Translations under genes and position numbers: made by a program
Assembly: GCA_002633005.1 (NCBI GenBank)
Contig: NMRA01000247.1
Coordinates: 193,401-257,400 of the forward strand
Reading direction: 5' to 3'
DNA: 64,000 bases
Source: Phoronis australis
Taxonomy: Eukaryota; Phoronida; Phoronidae
In this document: positions 26,001 through 35,500 of the stretch, piece after piece
How positions within the stretch are numbered: position 1 is the first letter of the stretch
Layout of the letters: every line of letters begins with the position of its first letter
The notes under the pieces: model-generated
Seen by the model: the letters and a program-made list of their open reading frames with translations, nothing else
Told to the model about the DNA's origin: nothing
The model's database searches: none

Positions 26001-26177
26001 AGCAAGACTGGCCAACTCCTTGAGGAACTGGGTAATGATCCTGCCAACACGATTGGTCTACTTGTCGATAAAATCCAAGTACTTGGAAGAAAGGATGTGA
26101 TGGAATGTCTTCCAGATGTACTGCCATTTTGTAAGGTTTTCTCGGACGACAACGAGGAAATTGGTATTAGTGGATAA
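7912..26177 (+). CDS. DAPK1: Death-associated protein kinase (DAPK1 type), 3' part of gene, 15 exons
   Basis: The joined exons encode about 1,029 residues and end at a TAA-type stop at 26175-26177. Residue order in this fragment: ankyrin units 1-331, ROC domain about 345-577, COR region about 578-930, death domain about 950-1029. Every splice junction is GT...AG and all phases join without a break. Order and length match vertebrate DAPK1 unit by unit, from the acidic start of the ankyrin block to the death domain, including the hallmark DFSVWEFSG stretch in ROC. DAPKs are Ca2+/calmodulin-controlled serine/threonine kinases in cell death and autophagy, bound to actin through the ankyrin and ROC-COR part. 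The kinase and autoregulatory segment (about 370 residues in relatives) is not visible and should lie 5' of the window. The orthologue could be the single invertebrate DAPK rather than strictly DAPK1. Confidence 0.95.
8489..8587 (+). CDS. DAPK1: DAPK exon: ankyrin unit 2
   Basis: This 99-bp phase 0-0 exon encodes exactly one 33-residue ankyrin unit (SGSTILHMAAGCGHVDVIRV at its start). The acceptor is cgttccag and the donor is aag|gtaggc. Confidence 0.93.
9350..9448 (+). CDS. DAPK1: DAPK exon: ankyrin unit 3
   Basis: This 99-bp, 33-residue unit carries the ALYWAARQGQ signature, matching the unusual YWAARHGH unit of vertebrate DAPK1. The acceptor is attttgcag and the donor is aag|gtgagc. Confidence 0.93.
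10991..11089 (+). CDS. DAPK1: DAPK exon: ankyrin unit 4
   Basis: This 99-bp, 33-residue unit contains AAIHIAARYGHNHVVKEL, collinear with the fourth DAPK1 unit. The acceptor is tcaatttcag and the donor is cag|gtattg. Confidence 0.93.
11832..11930 (+). CDS. DAPK1: DAPK exon: ankyrin unit 5
   Basis: This 99-bp, 33-residue unit contains HGETALHSAAWSGYPAICTL, matching the LHCAAWHGY unit of DAPK1. The acceptor is gttgctag and the donor is aag|gtaact. Confidence 0.93.
13128..13226 (+). CDS. DAPK1: DAPK exon: ankyrin unit 6
   Basis: This 99-bp, 33-residue unit contains DKETALHCASARGNSDCVQI. The acceptor is cctctgtag and the donor is aag|gtagtg. Confidence 0.93.
13808..13906 (+). CDS. DAPK1: DAPK exon: ankyrin unit 7
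   Basis: This 99-bp, 33-residue unit contains QGCTALHLACHRHHTSIAVQ. The acceptor is attacag and the donor is gag|gtaggc. Confidence 0.93.
14535..14732 (+). CDS. DAPK1: DAPK exon: ankyrin units 8 and 9 fused in one exon
   Basis: This 198-bp exon encodes two consecutive 33-residue ankyrin units (LPLHTAAKDG... and CTPLHLASVLGHNEIVRCLL). Its first codon happens to be ATG after the acceptor ttctgtaag, but it is an internal exon. It is the only visible place where two units share an exon. The donor is cag|gtgagc. Confidence 0.93.
15248..15328 (+). CDS. DAPK1: DAPK exon: last, partial ankyrin unit
   Basis: This 81-bp phase 0-0 exon encodes 27 residues (EGSTAELLAVSLGHAETAEI...), the degenerate capping ankyrin unit before the ROC domain. 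The acceptor is gatttcag and the donor is caa|gtatgt. Confidence 0.9.
15329..17702 (+). other. DAPK intron with repeat-rich centre
   Basis: This 2.4-kb intron separates the ankyrin block from ROC. Its second half, about 16690-17560, looks repetitive, with recurring strings such as ttgccctagagcaa, tttgcatccacact and gacggcact, and encloses a short MITE (16911-17013). Confidence 0.5.
16911..17013 (+). mobile_element. 103-bp palindromic MITE, copy A
   Basis: The element has perfect terminal inverted repeats ATAGTTGGATA...TATCCAACTAT and an internal inverted pair TGAGAACCAG...CTGGTTCTCA. A diverged copy with the same core (GATGCCYGTTATTCAGT) lies on the opposite strand at 44947-45034. Confidence 0.7.
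17703..17895 (+). CDS. DAPK1: DAPK exon: start of ROC domain with P-loop
   Basis: This exon encodes 64 residues plus one base. It contains SQLRPGQQ and then IKFKLFGDSAVGKSTLVESL, a canonical GxxxxGKS/T nucleotide-binding P-loop at about fragment residues 356-364, followed by the FRRR basic patch seen in DAPK1. The acceptor is attgtag and the donor is gagg|gtaggt (phase 1). Confidence 0.93.
18111..18190. repeat. Short inverted repeat (hairpin) in DAPK intron
   Basis: Left arm 18111-18143 (accgtacccacactctaatt...) pairs imperfectly with right arm 18158-18190 (gtcgtatatgactaatggga...), with a 14-base loop. It is probably a small fold-back element. Confidence 0.5.
18580..18669 (+). CDS. DAPK1: DAPK exon: variable ROC insert
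   Basis: This 90-bp exon (phase 1-1) encodes about 30 residues of low conservation between the P-loop and the switch motif. It is shorter than the corresponding Ser/Pro-rich insert of vertebrate DAPK1. The acceptor is atattctag and the donor is agtg|gtatgt. Confidence 0.85.
19265..19459 (+). CDS. DAPK1: DAPK exon: ROC switch region
   Basis: This 195-bp exon (phase 1-1) begins with GGGDFSVWEFSGYSPY, the strongly conserved DAPK ROC switch-like motif, and continues into SPEKRMQTVMYWLNFIRARV. The acceptor is gttggcag and the donor is ttag|gtgagt. Confidence 0.94.
   Translation, partial: EAETLACGSSLATHHTRSYMITSSVMSTVSMLYSTILRIHLRNVCRPLCIGSTLSVHVSLHTNH
19460..22259 (+). other. Largest visible DAPK intron between exons
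   Basis: This 2.8-kb intron splits the ROC domain between the switch motif and the THAD motif. It holds several short ORFs without domains and the only ambiguous base of the window (N at 20081). I see no additional exon and the flanking phases (1/1) join directly. Confidence 0.55.
22260..22519 (+). CDS. DAPK1: DAPK exon: ROC G4-like motif and end of GTPase fold
   Basis: This 260-bp exon contains PFVLLIATHADRAACP, the DAPK version of the guanine-binding motif (THAD instead of NKxD), then the ELREAFHEDMNICERLFVMD segment. The acceptor is ctattacag and the donor is aag|gtagga. It ends in phase 0. Confidence 0.93.
22770..22797. repeat. AT-rich trinucleotide microsatellite
   Basis: A run of (aat)n passes into (att)n, giving a palindromic simple repeat inside a DAPK intron. 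Confidence 0.7.
22867..23049 (-). pseudogene. LINE-type reverse transcriptase fragment (degenerate)
   Basis: The minus-strand frame reads LLIAYDLVLVAETAATMQKL followed by a stretch ending KLHVNMAETK. This resembles the palm of non-LTR retrotransposon reverse transcriptases, where a YADDLVL box is followed by a helix and a K-x-N...KTK segment. Here the YADD box is degraded to IAYD, and nothing of the rest of the element is recognisable, so it is a dead fragment in a DAPK intron. Confidence 0.65.
23247..23333. repeat. 44-bp direct tandem duplication
   Basis: The segment atgtgcacagtagcatggta...gttaacc at 23247-23290 is repeated with a few changes at 23291-23333. Confidence 0.75.
24053..24241 (+). 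CDS. DAPK1: DAPK exon: ROC-COR linker
   Basis: This 189-bp phase 0-0 exon encodes 63 residues including LLDAVLNQMSAWRKSLSSFP and LVYWLQLAGE, equivalent to the start of the COR region of ROCO proteins. The acceptor is ttgtcgtag and the donor is gag|gtgaga. Confidence 0.92.
25008..26177 (+). CDS. DAPK1: DAPK terminal exon: COR domain and death domain
   Basis: The last exon encodes 389 residues and the stop. It opens with a COR motif (MMVLNPFWLCCEILGHLLS), as in ROCO proteins, and continues through TVDDLQLFFPDTDD and ILEALDIC, both collinear with DAPK1. The last ~80 residues form a death domain (LDASDPMGRDWCMLAVQLKM and TIGLLVDKIQVLGRKDVMEC). Only about 17 residues follow it, so the Ser-rich tail of vertebrate DAPK1 is missing. 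An upstream in-frame ATG at 24927 lies in the intron; the acceptor tttccag at 25001-25007 is the real boundary. Confidence 0.95.
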   Translation, partial: VIYLEYSTEQDMMVLNPFWLCCEILGHLLSHDHIMQSRLSGCFTVDDLQLFFPDTDDAICRILEALDICTQVEHDGEIEYEFPTLNMVEAVKGLWEKDVRLGTHPLYGGIQLRLQENMAPLLEPLFPRLQTQFRRSVILHDNGETRTELYQWHNASSIVYGSLQGYVSFTDSGIEVKVRGPEDDGSNLYFFLDDLTCLIEQTLQDTLPGVPLLRYLMCSHDLSQHREEVTVYSPRTLFAEMFGGEGSPENTEKNVRNNILNSISFRSKEIANALIPCTSLPVTQLSLHARRLLCCYLDASDPMGRDWCMLAVQLKMFEFIPKHDGIRRPSESKTGQLLEELGNDPANTIGLLVDKIQVLGRKDVMECLPDVLPFCKVFSDDNEEIGISG

Positions 26178-26780
26178 CATGTTCTCAAATACAATGTCTT
26201 GTCTTTCATGCTAAGAAGCATTTTTAATATCTTATCTTGCACCAAGTGTAGATCAGATTAGGAAATGGGAATTGTTTGTCCAGACATGTGACTGCATGAC
26301 TGTTCTCACAATTTTTTTACAAAAGAGCTTTCATTTCAGCTGTTGTATTTAAATTTGTATTGAAGCCTGACACACTCTCCTGTGCATTATGAAGAAGCCT
26401 TTAGAAAATCGACCCTCGATATCATGAACACTGACCTAAGTCTCTTTTTGTGGAGGAGAACAATTAATGAGGATTTCAAGGCAATAAAAGCAAGGGAGAA
26501 ATGCCTTTAAATTCCAGCTGCAATCCCCTAAACCCCAGTCCCAACCCATCTGACACCAAACTCATGCAAATTTCATTCCCGGGGTCCAGCTTCTTGACCA
26601 CTGGGTATAGAGTATTTTGGTGCGTGTGTGGAGCTTACAAGAGGCAGGTATGGAATTTGTGCTGTGGATTTGGTGTTTGTTGATCTGGGATTGGAGTTTA
26701 GGGTATGAAAACTGGAATTTAGAGTCCTGGCCATCGAATAATTTCCACCCCTTGAAAACACTGGTTGAAATAAATTGCAA
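26178..26780 (+). promoter_or_regulatory. Probable DAPK 3' UTR with polyadenylation signals
   Basis: AATAAA hexamers lie at 26483-26488 and 26769-26774, and a further one at 27186-27191, in non-coding DNA directly after the DAPK stop. Which one is used cannot be told from sequence. Confidence 0.5.
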
Positions 26781-29249
26781 TAATGTGGATTGAAACTGGT
26801 CATTTTACTGCTTGACTATTGAAATCGAATTTATTTAATTGTCAAAAGTGATGGTTTGTCCCTGAAGAAATATAATGAAAGCCAGACAAAAACAATGTTA
26901 TGGGTTTGGTTTCTAGACAACTGAGTCATATTTAATGTATTTCTTGTGCGTTTCCATTGGGTTTAGTAACTCTTGAAGTGTGGTAGATAATTGGCGTGTG
27001 AGTCATGATACCACTGCATGGACACTTCATAATGAATTGGATTTGATATCTGATTGGGAAAATGCTATTTTTGGAGTTGACTAAATGAGAAATACTTGTA
27101 ATGATGGCATCAAATCATAAGCAAGTCTGGGTTTGGGCTTTTTCTTCTACTTTCAGTATTTAGTTACAAGTGTGGTGACTTGTGAAATAAATTTTCATTT
27201 AATTCTAGTTGCACATTCATGTACAACATTGTTTTAAAGGTGCTGTTTGCAGGTGATTGTATCAGTTGTTAACCGTGTGTTAAGGCAGCTATAAACCCTC
27301 ACTCCATCACAAAAGTTAACTTCTGATTAAGATCTCTTAGCATTTAAGTCTGGTCTGCACACCACCTGTTGGCCACATCACATGACCAAATGTGGCCAAC
27401 AGACGGCGTGCAGACCACAGACTTTAAAAATGTTTGTGATCTATACTTCCACTCCTGTTCAAGATTTACATGCTTATATTTCTCTTAGCATTATGAAATT
27501 GGTTTCGAATTGTTCCTTAGTCATATTTGAGATGATTTTAGGGCTTTGAAAGAAGTGTTTGAAACGAGGCTTGACAAATTGTCTTGTCTCGGCTTGTCAC
27601 TTAATGTGTTGACTATGGTCTCAACTAATAGTTTTTTGCAAAGAAATTGTTTGTCACGTGTGTAAGAATTTAAATTGAGACCAATTTTATAGTGTTAAGT
27701 GGTCTAAATCAGAAATTGTCAACTTTGTTTATACTCGACTTTATAGCTGCTGAATATATTATCAAATTAACAAAGACATTTTAGGAATTTTGCTAAACAC
27801 TAACGCTAATGAATCACATCTGTCATTGAAACGTTGACAGTAGAGTTTTCGGTTTATAAAGGTATTAATGTTCTGTGTAGGGATGTTATTTGTGTTGCAG
27901 CAAAATTTCGCCAACTTTGACACAATGTGGCCGACAGATGGTATTTAATTTTCTTATTTCATATAAGGTTTATAGCACATGCTTCACTATGTATCATATC
28001 TAGGATCAGCCAAAATTTTGAAAACTTGGCGCTCGCAACAATGCAAGAAAAATGAGAAAAGGACAATTCTGGCAATCATGTTTGTCTGAAATTGGTGAGA
28101 ATTTACCGTATATATTAACTACAGGGATGATCCACACTAGACCATCAAGACATGAAGATAGCAAACATTCAACTTGATAATTAGTAAATTTTTATGTATT
28201 GTGTTTGTATTCATCACAATGTTGCGCACCACTTCAGTTTCACCATTGATTCATGTTGATTGTAGACATGTATGCTTATTCTCCACTTAAGTGGTACAAA
28301 AATAATTGCCAAAACTATATTTCATTTTTTAAATTCCAATTACCTTGATGGAGATAATGGAACTTTTCCAAATGATATTTTTGACATCCACACACTGCAT
28401 ATTTGCTTAGAATAGACTAAAATTGCCTTAATATTTATTTATGTTGAGAAATTTAACAAAATAGAATTATACTGGTCGGCCATATTGTGTGCTAAAGAAG
28501 CGAATAATTATTGTGTTGTTCATTGTCTTTGTCCTCAAGTAGTACATTGTAAACTGTTGTTGGTTGTCACCAGTGCTTGTTAGGTTAATATTGCGTTTGC
28601 CATGTGGTCATCGTCTGTCCAACTTGTCAACTATTATTTTTCGTTGCAACTGACATTCCTATAAAACATGTATCTCAATTTTGAATTGTGCATAAATTAT
28701 TCTCTAGCGTATTAACAATTTCGTTTTCGGCTTTTTTGGATTATGTGTTAAGTTTACATGCATATTCTCCTACTCTTATATACGGTACTTTAAAAACCTC
28801 TAACTTGGTAACTTATTAACATTTAGCTTAATGTGTGTTATTTTTCTGTTGCTTATAACTTTTGTGGTTGTGATTTGCTAAATTCATTTGCTTTCAAAGC
28901 TTTTGGTTTTAAGGTTCATTACTTTGAAGCCGCGACAAACTCTCATTTCTTCAAAGAAACAACTTTTCATTTTGACCACAGACTGTTGCAAAAATGATCT
29001 TGACTTGTTCTATGGTTTACTGTGTTGAGCTTTGTTTGCAAAAAGTTCAAGGTCAAAAAGAAAAGATTTTCAAACACCTTGTGTATCAAACTAGTTTGGT
29101 GATGTTTGGCCATGCAGTCGTTGAAAACTTGTTCAGCGTAGTTTAGTAAAATATTACCAATTGAATGGAACTCGTGTGATGATCAGTGTTGGTAGCCTTC
29201 ATAATGTGTTTTATTGTACAAAGCAGGGCATATAGGATGGTCCAAAACA
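26781..29249. other. Intergenic DNA 3' of DAPK
   Basis: No gene, splice-supported exon or RNA gene is visible. The only structured element is the hairpin at 27341-27432. The stretch is AT-rich. Confidence 0.5.
27341..27432. repeat. Inverted repeat downstream of DAPK
   Basis: The left arm (agtctggtctgcacaccacc, then tgttggccacat) pairs with the right arm (atgtggccaacagacggcgt, then gcagaccacagact) around a loop of about 10 bases. A related half motif, atgtggccgacagatgg, occurs at about 27925-27941. Confidence 0.65.
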
Positions 29250-29960
29250 TGCTCGTTTACTACAAAATTGAAACTTCTAACGTAGACAGTTCAAGCCACG
29301 TTTTGGCACCTACCGGTAAGTCAGTGTTACAAATACCAGTCGAGGTCACATTTGCAATGGTCAACTTCTTTCAGGCAGAAGTGTCCCCTTACGGGCTTGC
29401 TGTTGTAAACTTTTCTTTTTTGCATGTGACCAGCCAGGGTCATTTTCTATCCTCTGTAGTTCACACAATGTTGTTGAAGGAATATCTCAAGAATGAAGCT
29501 TCATACTTTGCTCATATTTTATTCAAACTTGGAAAATGTTGACAGACATCTTATGAGGGGAGCTTTAAATTTCATTGATACTTTGTACCAGGTGTAGGTG
29601 GGGCAACTTTAGCTGCCAGTTTGGTAACCTTGACGTCATTTTCAAGGGCACTGCGAGGAAACCAAGTTTTGACTTCACACACAATATTGTTAACACGATA
29701 TCTCAACAAAGAACCTTTAATTTGATTTTTCATGTTTTGTGCCAAGGTTGGGGGCAGCTCTTGGTGGCAGTCCGTCTTGGTGGCCTTAACATCATTTTCC
29801 AAGTTGCAGTGAGATTAAAATCAAGTTTTGACTTGTGGAAAATGTTGGGGAGGTATCTCAAAAAGGAGCTTTAGATTATGCTCACATTTTTTTTCAAGGT
29901 ATTGGTAGAGTTGCTCCCGACATGCAGACAACCTTAACATCGTTATTAGGGTTGTAGCAA
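29250..29960. repeat. Diverged tandem repeat, unit about 155 bp, about four units
   Basis: Recurrent blocks such as gatatctca followed by (a/g)(g/c)ctttaa(a/t)tt, a cttggtaccaaggt-like stretch, and aaccttgacgtcattttcaa / ccttaacatcattttccaag / accttaacatcgttattagg recur at intervals of roughly 150-156 bp. The short ORFs here are by-products of the repeat. Confidence 0.55.
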
Positions 29961-30639
29961 GAAATGTTGATATTGTAGTTTATCAAGCACTCCATGAAAG
30001 TTCATTTTAAGGCAAAATTTTCTCATTTGAAAATTTGGAGAATTGCAATTGAATGATCATTTTCAAATGTGTTGGAAATAAAGTGTTACAAAGCTAGTCT
30101 TTTTTCCTTACCCGAATATTCATTACCATGTATAATTATAATATCCTAAATAAACGACTGCTTCCTAAGGTGGTGGGGACTTGGCCACCGTGTGACAATT
30201 GCTTTTTGTGCTCTAGTGTCCCATGACTCAAGTTAGCACTGGGACAGGATATTCGCGACCGTACGTCCATTGGTGGCACATTATCCATTCGGCTACCACA
30301 TGTATGTAAAGTCCAAAGCAAGGCACTTTACAAAGAAAAGGTGCGACATACACTCATAAAGGCAATATGCATATACCGGTACTTAACTTGCTCGGTAACT
30401 GAGTTTTTGTATTCTGACCACAGTTAAACAATAGTTAATGGCTATCTGATGTTGAGCGTGTACTGTACCATGTATAATTAGGTGTGCGTAGCAGACACTG
30501 GATACCTTTGTCCAGTCACTGGCCTTGCTGTGGCCTTTAGTTATACTGGGGTGCCCTTGCCGTTGCTCCGTCATCAAACTGGTTCTCAAAATCTGGACTC
30601 TAACTAAAACTATTGTCCAAGTTCTTATAAATGTATATC
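29961..30639. other. Intergenic DNA between the two tandem-repeat blocks
   Basis: No gene is seen. A stretch at about 30575-30600 (atcaaactggttctcaaaat) resembles the core of the 16911 MITE family and may be a fragment of it. Confidence 0.35.
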
Positions 30640-31970
30640 AAAGTGTCAAGAATTTGCTATTGACTGTTGAACTTCCCACACATATGAAATATGTCAATTT
30701 TTCTCAACTTCCTGGAAATAAAGAGGGAAAAACCTGAGCGTACACTTACTATTTTGAGTAATTTAGATAATTCACTTTCCGTCTTACTTTCATGAGAAGT
30801 AAGTCAAACACTAAAGATGGGTTGCACTTTTTAAGCATCTTCACCGACAGATCATAGTCAGTAAAAACTAGAATTCCGTCTATTGATTCAGAAACGAACA
30901 GATTTTTTTTCTACGAATGTTTATTCGCTAAGCAAGTGAACCAATACAACATTAAAAATATTACAAAAATTCATTTTCAGGATAACCAGTCTCCAAAATA
31001 TAAAATTCCTTAATTTTAATCGCATATTCATGAGTTACAGAAAGGTGGAGGAATTTTGACAAATCCATCAAAATTAGTACACACAGCAATCTAAGTAAAC
31101 ATTCAAATGTATATCAAATTGACATAAAACTTAATGATTTTTAGAAATATACAAAAATGTAAAAGTTCTCAATAACAACTCTACACGAATAATACCTAAA
31201 GCAATACTTCCTGTTTAAATACACAAACTTGTGAATATCACCCTAGATCAAATTCATAATGGACTTATCTAATTTCTCGCACTCAGTTAAATTTCAAGTA
31301 AGTTATAACAGTAATTCGCATTCTTATGAAATACGTGCACTTCTTGTCAATTTCTTGGAAATAAAGAGTGTACAACACATGATCCTCTTACGACTTCAAA
31401 CAAGAAATACAGGTGATACTCAGCAGGCATCTTCACTGAGAGACCAGTCTTGCAACAAGTAGAATTTACAGTCCATTAAAATAATCAGATTTGCTTCTAA
31501 GAATGTTTATTTGCAAATCAAGGGATTCAGTTCCTTAAGATCACAAAGTTAAAAATATCACAAAAATTCAATGTCAGGATAACAACCAAAATATGTAAAT
31601 TCCTAATTTGTCTAATCACATATTTATGAGTTACAGGAAAGTGGAACAATAATGACAAAATTAATGAACATTAGGATACAGAATGATTGAAATTTAAGTA
31701 AACAAGTCATTCAAATATAAATCAACTGAATGACCTACAAAAGTTAATTAATTTTAGAAATCTGCAAAAATGTAAAAGGACGGAATAAATGTTACTTGGA
31801 ATATTAAGTGGAATGCACAGTTCTTATTAACAAATATAATAACACCTAATGAAATCTAATTTCTATTTAAGCTTAAAACTTTACACAAAAAATGTGAATG
31901 TCACAGCAGAGCAAATTAAAAATTATGCACATTTCTGATTTCTCACACACTCAATTAGTATTAAGTACAA
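30640..31970. repeat. Tandem duplication, two diverged units of about 640 bp
   Basis: Blocks recur in order about 642 bp apart: tatgaaatayg (30683/31325), ttcctggaaataaagag / ttcttggaaataaagag, gaatgtttatt (30915/31502), aaaattca...tcaggataac (30970/31565), catgagttacag / tatgagttacag and aaaaatgtaaaag. It lies just 3' of the minus-strand gene and may be in its 3' UTR. Minus-strand AATAAA signals occur in both units (30920-30925, 31506-31511). Confidence 0.7.
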
Positions 31971-31980
31971 AAACATCCCG

Positions 31981-32155
31981 AGTAAATAATTGTAATTCAA
32001 CATCATAAGCAAAAAATAACAATTGCTGACCACATCTGCAAAGAATATTAAGCACATTGCAAACGTTGTAGTAAATTATTGTAATCTAACATAAGCAAAA
32101 ATAACAACTGCTGACCACATCTACAAAGAATATTAAGAACATTGCAGCTGTTGTC
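31981..32155. repeat. 89-bp tandem duplication next to the stop codon of the giant gene
   Basis: Unit 1 (31981-32069) and unit 2 (32070-32155) share agtaaatwattgtaatyyaa, gctgaccacatct and caaagaatattaagmacatt. The array ends 11 bases beyond the stop codon of the minus-strand gene, so it should be transcribed in its 3' UTR. Confidence 0.8.
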
Positions 32156-32166
32156 CACCATGCACT

Positions 32167-32547
32167 TTATCTGCCAGATTTCTTTCCAGATTTCAGAGCA
32201 GACTTGGGTGCCTTTGGACCAGAATCCTTCGCAGGTTCAGACACCTTCATTTCCTTTGTAGGCTGTGCCTTTTGTAACTGAATGGTTGCTTCTTCAATAA
32301 GTCTTGTCGTCGAACTCTTTTGTTTTTCTAAAACTAGCAGTTTATTTCTAGCCAGGGAAAGTTTTGCAACAGCTGCCTTGACAACACTAGAATCTTGTGC
32401 CTCCTCCTGATTGGCAAGTGCTGACTGTGATGCTACTTCCTGTTCCAATTGGCCAATGAGATCGCATTGAACAATAATGTCCTTAGTGGTGTTGGAAAAG
32501 TCTGCATTCAATTTATCTATACGATCCTCCAAGAGAGCAATTTCATC
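32167..32547 (-). CDS. Giant gene terminal exon: coiled coil and basic tail
   Basis: The exon encodes 126 residues and a TAA stop. It holds a heptad-rich stretch (DEIALLEDRIDKLNADFSNT, LARNKLLVLEKQKSSTTRLI) and ends in a Lys/Pro/Ser-rich tail (PKAPKSALKSGKKSGR) that might bind nucleic acid, membrane or tubulin. Confidence 0.92.
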   Translation of the reverse strand, partial: DEIALLEDRIDKLNADFSNTTKDIIVQCDLIGQLEQEVASQSALANQEEAQDSSVVKAAVAKLSLARNKLLVLEKQKSSTTRLIEEATIQLQKAQPTKEMKVSEPAKDSGPKAPKSALKSGKKSGR

Positions 32548-35500
32548 CTGGAAACAAGAGTAATGCTGAGCGTCAATATGCACCCATCGCGCGCGCGTGT
32601 GTGTGTGTGTGTCACAAATGGCAAAGACATAAGGGTACTCATTTTTTCAATGAGTGTAGGAAAGCTCAACCGCCTAAAATCGCAACAATCTAGATGCACA
32701 GCAAAACAATCGGCCAATCAAAAGTAATAAGTAGAAAAGAAGTGACCAATAGAAAAGAAGATATAAGGAGGTAAACTGAATGATCGGTAAAGGTTTGATC
32801 CTTGGCAGAAAATGAAGCAAGATTAATTACCTGTGAACATATTATCCAAGAGGGACAGTTGACATTCAGTTAGATAACAGGGACAGTAAGATAACCAACA
32901 GAGACAGGCAGGCAGGGAACTATAGATTAAAATGCAAATTAATATGCTTCAAGACCGCCTGACCATTTACAATTAATGTAATATACATTCAAGGCAAACT
33001 AACAGGCTACGAAAGTCAGTAAAATTTCATTCAATACACATATTTCAAATTTTGTAACAATTCTTAACAGTTTGACAGATAGAAAGTCAGATACCAAAAG
33101 TGAACATTAAAATCATGCTGTAAAAGGCCGCAGAACATGTCAGTTGCCGTCTTTATACAAATAAATGTATGAATATTTCATGAAGTTCCACCAAATGCCA
33201 TGGTATTCACAGAAGCAGATGCAAAATTGCCACAAGGGGACACAGCGCTAGACAAACAGTACGTTCAAAGTCAACTTAAAAGTTGACTTTTGAATGTACA
33301 GCTTAAAATCTGTGATCTCTTAATGAACACAATTATCAAATTCCACGAAAATCCTTCAAAGAACTCTAATCCCATCTGTCATTTGAAAATAACATACATT
33401 TACCACATGCTTGACTTTGTTCTTGTCCTCCATTTTGTTCACAAACGTCTGCCACAGAGCTGTTCCAGTCATGTTGGCTGTGTCTGCTACCCTCCTTGGC
33501 ATCAGTGTTTTACCTGCAGAGACACAACCCAGGGATATTACTTACAGTTAAGAGTATTAAGCTGCAGTTTGACATGCGAATCCCACTTCACTATCCGAAC
33601 ACATTATAAACTGAATAAATAATAACTAGTGAAAATATACCACAACACTGACATCAACCATAAATCAAGCAGTCAATTGTGATTTTGTGCGATTTATGAG
33701 TACAATCGGCTAAACGTTGTGTAAGAGAAGTTTTTATTGCTACTACAAATTAATTGGTATTGACTCAATAAACTCATCAGTAGCCAAGCAATGATACTCG
33801 TTTATATTGTAACCATTTTCTATCGATTCCAGGATGAAACATTTTTTAAAGTGATATAAATTTATTGAAGAATAAACAGAACGTACAAAGAAATAATGAC
33901 AAACCCAGAAATCGCAAAACATTATATCTGGGTTGTAAACAATTCATAAATGAAACTAATATACATAGAGGTATATACATTTAAGTAGTATCTAATATAA
34001 GGATGAAACTTTCCATTTTCCAAATGTTGTTTTCCCCAAAAAGAAATTAGCTTTATACTTATTTCAGATGATCATTTATGAAGGCAAATTTGTGAATGAA
34101 ACCAGGTCAAGTGAGTATTGACCTTTAGGAGTTTGGTAGTACATACCTGACGCAGCGTTTCTGTCAAACAGTTCAGTGTCCACAGCAGCCATAGTCCCAT
34201 GATACTTGGCGGAGGCCATCTTGGATTCCACGTCTCCTAGGTAATCCTGCAGCTTACTGTGCACATGGAAACTTGTGTATTTAGTCAACCTGAAAAGAAA
34301 AATGTAATGATGAGATTTATTAGAGATTGAGTGACCTTTGTAGATCACATTTCCCCCTGAAATTATTCAAATAATACAGCAAAAATAGACACACCTTTCT
34401 GCAGTGACACCACAACTACTCAATGCCACACTATAGTTAAGTGCAAAATTGTGAACAATGTTATCGCATACTGTCTAGAATTTCAAATCTGATGTATAGT
34501 AAGTCTCAGTCGCAAATTTACAGAAAGATCTTTATTAACTTCTAAACCTTTGGTTGCGAAAGATGAAGTCATCTTTTCTCATATACTTTCAGCTAAAGGC
34601 TTAATGGGTTACAATGCATCTGTCCCACCATTCCTACATCTGTTATTTCTGGACCTAAACTGTACAAAAGGGTGTTTTTTTCTTCACAGAAGCTCTTTAA
34701 CATAGGTCCCTTTTTGAAGTTCACTCTCTAAATGGGTGAGTAGGCTTATTTTGAGTACCACGTGAGAGTAAGTCTCACCTCTGCTGCAGTCGTTCTTTGT
34801 TGAAGTGTACACCCTCAATGTCTGTTGCTGGCAGCAGCTTGACGTCCAACAAATCAGAGACTGTGTTTGACTTTTCCTCTTCATTGCTACATTCGCCAAA
34901 TGTCTCAGCCAGTGCCTGCTGGGCTGTCTTCTCCCCATCAGAGGTGGAGCTAATTGACGGGTTGGAGGATTGGCGGTAACGCGCAAAGAACAAGTCATCG
35001 CAAAGGACGGTGAGGGCGCGGTAGAATTCTTTTGTGAACTCTGGATCAGTGTCATCTCTCAGGTCACCTGGAAAGACAGAGGTCAGGTCAGGTCAGGTCA
35101 CATCAGGTCAGGTTAAGGAACAAATATGGACACTTGCGAACACATTACACAAAACCAGTCCTGCACCAGTTACGAGGAAGCCACATGAGAACAACTGCCT
35201 TAATATCAAGATGCATGCTTATTAACATGTAATTATGCATGAGAACACCATCGGAAGGTTTTCTATTGTCTTGAAAAATTAGTTTCTTTCAATCTAGTAA
35301 TTACAAAGAATTGGCACAAAACAGCGTTGGAAAATATGATTAACATAGCGTAATTAATAATAACAGGGACTCAAAGACCAAAACTAAAGTATGAGTAAGT
35401 CAATTATGATGAAACAAAACAACAAGAAGCATTTATTGAAAATGAAGGGGATACCATGTCAGTCACTGAGTCTATAACACATCCAACAATGTGAGACAGT

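Noticed and set aside
29186-29874. ORFs of about 100 residues in the intergenic region
   Set aside because: They are produced by the diverged tandem repeat and do not share a protein motif.
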